Positions 57,389 to 64,000 of a DNA stretch of 64,000 nt are shown piece after piece. Within the stretch, counting starts at the first letter, position 1. Each line of letters opens with the position of its first letter. The position numbers and the translations under genes were made by a program. The stretch comes from Hyperoodon ampullatus (taxonomy: Eukaryota > Chordata > Mammalia > Artiodactyla > Ziphiidae): assembly GCA_949752795.1 (NCBI GenBank), contig OX457061.1, positions 42,626,338 through 42,690,337 of the forward strand. The letters run 5' to 3'. The notes under the pieces were generated by a model. The model saw nothing but the letters and a program-made list of their open reading frames with translations, was not told where the DNA came from and ran no database searches.

Positions 57389-58535
57389 CTATACAGAAAA
57401 GCAATAATTAGGCCCTTGAATAGTAGCAAAACCTTTCATTATATTTCTCTTACAAAATCACTATTTGCTAATAAGAAAACAGTAATGGAATGTCACCCTA
57501 AATATTGCTATCATACATCCAAGCTTTCTTTACAGGCATACCATTAAAACACCACATTCTAATGTTGTCTCTGTCCCCTTAATTTCAATTGCTGTCCTCA
57601 GGCTATTTAAACATACTTGCATTTAATATGTTCATTTGCAAAATAATGCTTATGATAATATCACAAATAATCCCCACTTACAAAGAATTTTCACATTCAC
57701 AGGTGAACAATAAATATGTAATAATTACTATTTGCAAAATTTAAACTTTTCAAAACTTATTATATGTCATTTTACACACTGTTAGGCTAAAAGGTTAAGT
57801 CTTCTCAAATAGAATTACTCAGTGACAGCAAAACCACATTCCCACTTCTGCCCACTGTAAAGAAAACAAATGATTCATACATGGATTCCCACTCCCAAAA
57901 TCATTTAAAACACTGCTGGGATATTAGCAAATTAAGTGGTTTGCTGGATTCACTATGAAGAGTTTAATAATATCTGGCTGATTTCAGCTATGAAGTTAGA
58001 AGCTCTATTAAAGGAGTGTTTCTGCCATATTACGATTCTTACAAAAATGTATATAAAAGCCTAATATAATGAAATAACAGATATTCACAGCAGTGGCCAG
58101 AACTATAGTGAAATTTCTGGACTCTTAACAAAAACATCAGTAAGCATGCAATTCATGTCAGGTACTATATCTGACAAACAGAAAGAAGTACAAACAATGT
58201 CTCTAGTCTCAAAGAACTCAGAATTGTATGCCTCACAGGACTGGGTCTTTCAAAAGTCTCAGGTTGTATTACAAATCTATAAACTTATCCTCCAGATGAA
58301 GTTTATACTCTATCTCTACTTGGACATCAAACAGGATTCTCAAATTATACATGTCTAAATAGGAACTCTCCTAGTGTTTACCACATTGCTAAAAGGCACC
58401 CCCATCCCTTTACTCAGGCTGAAAACCTGCATTTCAAGTCATCTTGTTTTCCTGAAACCCATATCAGATCCATCAGAAAACACTGTAGGATCTACCTTCA
58501 AATTCTAATCACCAAGTCTGACTCCTTTCACAGCT
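57389..58535 (-). other. Start of a long NAA35 intron, no recognised element
   Basis: Begins at the acceptor of exon 57322-57388. The preceding coding exon is not found up to 64,000, so this intron exceeds 6.6 kb. The open frame at 58146-58358 is not recognisable. Confidence 0.5.
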
Positions 58536-58539
58536 ATCT

Positions 58540-59245
58540 CCAGTTCAAGGATCTACCATCTCTCACTTCTATAACTGTCTCCAGACAGGTCCCCCACCTT
58601 CCACAACTGTCTGCTATATAATTTATTCACCACCAAAAGCCAAAGGGATTGTTTTAAGATAAGCCATTTCATGTCACTTTCTACTCAAAACCTTTCAGGA
58701 ATTTTCTTCCTCACAGTAAAATTCCCCCATGGCCTCTAAGGCCCTCCATTATGTGGCCCTGGTCTCCCTCTCCAACCCCATTTCCTACCTACCACTCATC
58801 TCCATGTTCACTGCACTGCAACCACACAGGCCTTCTTGTTGTCCTTCAAGCATATCAAACACACACTCTTCTCAGGACCTCTGTACCCACTGAACCCCCC
58901 TCCCCAAACTGATTTTCTTCAAAATATTTACAAAGCTCCATCCCTTACTATATTCCAGCCTCTGTTTCAATGTCAATTTCTCATACAAGGGTTTACCCTG
59001 TGCATTCTCTCTAAAATAGCACCCTCCACCACTTTATATCCCCTTTCCCTACTTTACTTTTCTTCATAGAACTTGTCACCACCTGACATTATATATGTAA
59101 TTTGTTTACTTACACATTGACTATTTGTCCCAAGGAATGCATAATCTCTGAGCTCAGGGCTTTGTTGTATTCGTGCTTTATCTCTAGGGCTTAGAATAGC
59201 GCTTGGCACAGAGTACTGTTCAAACCTATTTGTTGAAGGAATGAT
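58540..59245 (-). repeat. L2 LINE 3' fragment
   Basis: Reverse L2, one of the best preserved here: 'ttgttttaagataagccatt', 'ggcctctaaggccctccatt', 'ctcaggacctctgtaccc', 'aaatagcaccctccacca' and 'ttggcacagagtactgttc'. Confidence 0.75.
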
Positions 59246-59739
59246 GAGCTACTTCAGGGCAGGGGCCATTTGGCCGTTAACCTTACTAAGAACATCAGGC
59301 TGGTTACAAGTTACATTGAGGAGTGGTGGAGATTGTGGCAAATGAGAGAACATACGTGTCATCTAAAGGAAGTAGGCCGCTGCTTACCCTCTTATGGTCA
59401 TGAATGAATACAGCACTAGTTTGGTAAGGTCTCCTAGGTTTTCAGAACAAAAACCTAATTTAAAGTAAAATCATCAGACTTTTTAATGTTACCAAGTTTT
59501 AAAAAATTAAGCAGACCAACACTGTGTAGAAAAAACAAAATGGGGGAAAAAAAAGCAACCTGTAAGCCCTGTCTGTGGACCCTTAAGTTTGCCAAGAAGA
59601 GTCTAAGGAAAAGCATTCATCTGGGAGACTATCACAGGTCTGTGTAATAAATACAAACCTCAGTAACAAGAACTTAATCTAAGTCATTGGAGGTCTGAAG
59701 CAGAAGAGTTATGTCAACAGATGCTGCCGTTAAAATATC

Positions 59740-60790
59740 ACTACTGAAACTCTGTGGACTTAAGGAGGACAAAAATCAAAGTAAACCCAGAGAGACCAGA
59801 TACTGGATACCACCCAACAGTCCAAGCAGGAGCTGATGGTGAACGGGATTGATACCATAACCAGAAATGATGAGAAGCTATTGAAATCAGGATATATTTA
59901 AAAGGTAAAGCCAACATGATGTGCTGAAGAACTGAATATGAGGTAAACTGTAGTACAATCAAGGGTTTTCGGTTTGAGCAACTGGTAAATTATGATGCCA
60001 TTTACTCAGATGGGGCAGTCTGGGAGGAGCAGGTTTAAGGGCAGAAATGGAGTAAAATTTTAACTATATTAAGTTTGTAATTCCTTTGGTCATCCAAGGA
60101 AAGGTTTCAGGAAGGCACTTGCTTTAGTCTGAAAGTCAGAGGAGGAAATCAGGATTAGAGGTATCAATTTGGACTTCATCAGCTTATAGTTGGTATTAAA
60201 AGCCACAGAACTAGAGGAAATCAACCCAGGGAGAGCCCAAGAGAACTGGAGATCTACAGGAGCAAGCACAGGAAATGGACTCACCAGCGAGAAAGAAAGA
60301 AATCCAACAGATTGTCATAATAGGAAGATAAGAAGAAAGTATTTCAAAAAGTGGTCAGTTGAGTCTAATGAAGCCGACAGGCTGAAGAGGGAGGAGCGAG
60401 AACACTGGATTTAGCAAGACGGATATCATTAAGGAGCTTGCTAAGACCAGTTTCTGTAGTGGTAAAAGAATGTCCAATTGGTGTGGGCGAGAAGAGAATC
60501 AAAGGGAAAGTAAAATAAATCAATATTAACAGCTCATTCAAGGAGTTTTTGATACATATAGGGTAGCAGAGAAATGAGACTGTAGATATAAGGAGCCATG
60601 GAATCAAGGGAACTGCGGTGTTTTGGTTTTAAATTGAGTCATGTAAAAACATGTTTATATGCCAGTAAGAATAATCTTGTAGTGAAGGATACAGCAGCAA
60701 CACAATACAAAGAAAGGGATACTAACTGCAGTAGGCTAGAGGGGATAGAATCTAGAACACAGTGGAGGGGCTGAGAGCTTAGAATGTCAC
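59740..60790 (+). repeat. Old interspersed repeat of uncertain family
   Basis: 'gatatatttaaaaggtaaag', 'gtttgagcaactggtaaatt', 'ggaggagcaggtttaaggg', 'acttcatcagcttatagttg' and 'aaggagtttttgatacat' resemble a widespread mammalian repeat that I cannot name reliably. It has no supported coding frame. Confidence 0.4.
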
Positions 60791-60799
60791 AGGGATACT

Positions 60800-62120
60800 T
60801 TCATTTTAACAACAACAGAGTGTGTGGATACCATAACAGGTTAGCATTTGTGATAATGAGAAGATGGGATACTTCTAATTGCATCTGACTGTATCTAATA
60901 TCCCATTATGGGAGAAAGAAAGCTGACAATGAGAGTTGGCACTGGAGGTCTGAGAAGTAACACATGGGAAAAAGTTACCTTAGAGACTAGAAAAACAAGT
61001 TTGCTACGGAAGTATTGTAGAATAGGATTGTCTCTAGTGTTGAGTGCCCATCTGAGACTTGCAGCCCTAAAATTAAAGTGAGAACAGACACACAGATGTG
61101 AATTTTCCCTAGCTATCTTCTGTTGTTTGGGTGCAAGCAGCAAGTAGGCAGGTGGTTGGGGTTTTGTCAGATAAGTGACACATTATGAGATTAGAGGAGC
61201 AAGGGTGTTTGAAAAGTGATTTTAGCACTAACTGGGCCATGGAAATGAGAACATGAGGAAAGTAACAGAGAAAACTAAAGCGACAGCACCTATGAATTGG
61301 AGGTCTCTGTGGCACTAAAGGACAGAAGGAATAGGGGAATCCAACTAAGTGGTATGGATCAAAGGATAGTATGCTTGATATCAAGATTTTAGAGGTGAGT
61401 AATTAGTAGGGAAAAAATGTTGTCCATTTCTGAGCAATGGACAAATCATTTTCTGAGCACCCTATGATGGCTGGTATAGGTTAAATACCAGGGATACAAT
61501 GGTAAAATACTATCACTGCAATTATAGAGCTTATTATCCAGGGACAGAAGTAAGATGTCTTGACAGATAAAGCCCATGTCTTCACTTGTACTCTACAATA
61601 TCTTTACAATACTACCAAGATATAACTGCAGAAAATTATAAGGGATATTTAGCATTCTATAAAACACAGCATTTGAAACAATGCAGCCTTACAAAGAAAT
61701 TTAGAATAGTAAATATTTACAATCATAACTGTAACAGAACACCCAATATCAGAATTGAATGTGATTTCCCCAAAGCAGTAATCTTGATTGTACTAATATT
61801 CTAATTAAGTAAAACTGTTTCAACCCCTTCTAAAACTTAATAGTCACAATGTACCAGTTGTGATTTATTACTGCTTTAAACATTCATTTCACAGATAAAA
61901 TACTTTGCATAAATATTTCAGGGGCTCCTAAAATAATCTGATTCATTCAACTAAAATTTGAGTACCTACCACAGACCAGATACTGGGTAACCTAGTAAGG
62001 GTACAAGTAAGGGTAAAACATGAGCACAGATAATTCAGATTAGGACTTGAAACAATTTAAATGTCCATTAGTAAGTGGCTTGTAATTTATTGTACATACA
62101 GTGGAATACTACTGCTGCTG
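60800..62120. other. Intron sequence without a firm assignment
   Basis: May include the end of the preceding repeat and short L2/MIR-like scraps (61,430-61,540; 61,940-62,010). Nothing firm. Confidence 0.35.
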
Positions 62121-62124
62121 CTGC

Positions 62125-62375
62125 TCCTACAACTACTAATAGCAGCTAATGTTATTAAGTGCTTATCATGTGCCAGGCACCGTTCTAAACATTTTACTTG
62201 TATTAACTTTGTTAATCCTCACAATAATGCTCTAAGGTGGGTACTTTTACAAACTACATTTTATAAATGAGGAAACTGAGGCATAGAAAGGTTAAATTCC
62301 GAAAAACCACGGAGCTAGTAAGCGACAGAGTAAGAACACAAACTTATGTGGTCTCACTCCCCAGAGGCTTTTCTA
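62125..62375 (-). repeat. MIR SINE
   Basis: Reverse MIR: 'gtgccaggcaccgttctaaa', 'ttaatcctcacaataatg', 'ataaatgaggaaactgaggc' and 'agctagtaagcgacagag'. A (CTG)n run at 62113-62125 lies at its edge. Confidence 0.88.
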
Positions 62376-62384
62376 ACTTTTATT

Positions 62385-63035
62385 CTGAAAAAAATTCAGA
62401 TTACAAAAATAGTATAGAGAAGTCCCATATTCCCTTCACCCATACTCCCCAAATGATAACATTAAACCACATTTACATGATAATTCTCTATTTTTCTTCC
62501 CTGAAACCTTTGAGACTAGGTTGCAGACTATGATACCCCTTTATCTGTAAATGTCAGTGTGATTTTATAAAAACAAAAATCATTCTCTTACGAAACCACA
62601 GTACAATTATCAAATCAGGAAACTGATGTCTCTTTAATCTGGAACATTTCTTTTGTCCTTGTCTTTCATGCCCTGACATTTTAGAACAGTACAAGCCAAA
62701 GTTATTTTGTGTATGTCCCTCAATATGGGTTTGTCGTATGTTTTTCCAAAATTCAAATCAATTTAATATTTGATAGGATATTTGACCGGAATACCACAGA
62801 AGTGATGTTGTGTCCTTCTTAAATCACTGAATCTGGAGACACATGGTATTGACTTATCCCATTACTGGAGGTTAATTCTGGCCACTTGGCTAAGATACTA
62901 AGTGTCTACACTGTAACCATATCATTTTCCCTTTTGTAATTAATAAATGTCTTGTGGGATGATACATTGAGGCTAGGTACAAATCCTGTGTCTCATTACA
63001 CTTTTGTCTACTAGTTTGACCATCCTTTGATGATC
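62385..63035 (-). repeat. Ancient L1M-like repeat (same family as 39,430-45,480)
   Basis: 'gagaagtcccatattccct', 'ttgagactaggttgcagac', 'ccacagtacaattatcaaat', 'ggaataccacagaagtgatg' and 'ttaataaatgtcttgtggga' follow the same old repeat as at 39430-40345 but cover an overlapping, better preserved part. Confidence 0.55.
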
Positions 63036-63039
63036 CATG

Positions 63040-63872
63040 CCAGAAATAGTTCTGCAAAATCTATATTCTCAACATGATGCAATGCAAATAAAAACAATGA
63101 GACCTACATGTGCTGGTATGTGCAGAAATCTATTCTCTATAATCTGTGGGAAAATGCAAGTTGCAAACAGTCTACATAATTCCATCATGTTAAGTAAAAT
63201 ACACATGGGTACATATCATCAAAAACACTTGGAAAGATATACATCAAATGGATAATAGTGTTTACTCTTTGCCAGACAAGCCAAGAACTTATATAGTTTC
63301 ATTTATTTACTGTTGTATTAGAAATATGCTCAGCTGCAAGTAAGAGAAAAATCCAACTACACTGACTTAAGTGATACAGATTTACAGCATGCCAAATAAC
63401 ATGAACATTAGAATATTAGAAAGTAATCTTTCTTTCGGCTCCACTATCCAAAGCTTTTAGATTTTTACATCTGTCACTTCATGTTCACAAAATGAAGCAG
63501 TATCTCCAAACATCACATCCATATTCAAGCTGGTATACTAAGAGTATAAGAGTAAGAGGGAATGCTATAATAATTACACCAGGACAAAAGGTGTCAGGCA
63601 GGACTGTTCTATGCAGACCAGCATGTACAGACACTAGCTGTGACAGAAGAACATGCTAAAGAACAACAGAGAACAAAACTGAAGTCTGGGGAAGTCAGGA
63701 GATTGGGATCCAAGTTTAAAGATAAGTAAGACTCTGCCCTAAAAGGGTAAGGAGAAGAGAAAAGGCCTAAGAGTCAGAAGCAGCATCCTGTGCACAAGCA
63801 TGGGATAATGAAAGAGAATAATATATAGGACCAGCTGAAGAATAAAATGCCAGGGGAGAAGAAAAAGGTATA
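63040..63872. other. Intron sequence without recognised element
   Basis: A/T-rich with a purine-rich stretch at 63,650-63,870. No element or supported gene. Confidence 0.4.
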
Positions 63873-64000
63873 CAGCCATACCTTATTTTACTGTATTTTA
63901 CTTTATTTCACTTTGCAGATACTGCATTTTTTTTTAAAACAAACTGAAGGTTTGTGGCAACCCTGCATTGTCAGATGATGGTTAGCATTTTTTAGCAATA
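63873..64000 (+). mobile_element. Tigger-type (pogo) DNA transposon, left end, cut by window edge
   Basis: After a TA at 63871-63872 it starts 'cagccataccttatttta'. It continues 'ttcactttgcagatactgc' and 'gaaggtttgtggcaaccct', the left end of Tigger1-like elements. The rest lies beyond the window. Confidence 0.8.

Noticed and set aside
57389..64000. Further upstream NAA35 exons
   Set aside because: I looked for minus-strand sequence encoding the expected preceding residues (ending near AAVFEE) and found none; these exons must lie beyond the window.

Overview
The window is nuclear DNA from a mammal, almost certainly a cetacean (whale or dolphin). It carries 16 tRNA-Glu-type CHR SINEs: 11 of the short form ending in the 'ggccacaacagtgagaggcc' tail region and 5 of the longer 'gccacaactactgaagccc' form. 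It also has two short CHRL-like SINEs, a bovine/cetacean-type mariner and artiodactyl-type L1 tails. I saw no Bov-B. Nothing prokaryotic or viral is active here; CRISPR arrays, operons and origins do not apply.

One protein-coding gene spans the window on the minus strand: the 3' three quarters of NAA35 (MAK10/EGAP), the large auxiliary subunit of the NatC N-terminal acetyltransferase. I read 17 exons, all with GT-AG boundaries and compatible phases. They total 1,662 coding bases (553 residues plus stop), ending in FPVVKLV-stop at 475..473. Measured against the 725-residue human protein as I remember it, this is about residue 173 to the end. The first ~172 codons, the promoter and the 5' UTR lie beyond position 64,000. 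The 3' UTR runs from 472 leftward, with a candidate poly(A) signal at 159-164.

Layout: 1-532 3' UTR and last exon; 533-14,919 ten-exon 3' cluster with TEs between exons; 14,920-24,983 a 10 kb intron with SINEs, a hAT and L1 pieces; 25,091-34,312 introns with large minus-strand L1, L2 and SINEs; 34,492-54,259 a 19.8 kb intron holding a nested L1 complex; 54,260-57,388 five closely spaced exons; 57,389-64,000 part of a long intron with L2, MIR and the start of a Tigger-like element.

The most unusual structure is an old L1 at 40,346-45,147. It is bounded by one near-perfect 10 bp target-site duplication and sits inside an older repeat that resumes on its far side, so its parts belong to one insertion. 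Its orientation nevertheless runs minus/plus/minus: the ORF2 endonuclease-side segment is inverted and the reverse-transcriptase core is missing. Other points are two TEs inserted within about 40 bp of NAA35 splice donors (mariner at 7,624 and L1 at 9,432), a SINE subfamily defined by a 22 bp internal duplication, and CHR SINEs with variable numbers of an internal module. I found no convincing new gene or undescribed system. Repeat family names come from recognition by eye and should be confirmed with RepeatMasker.
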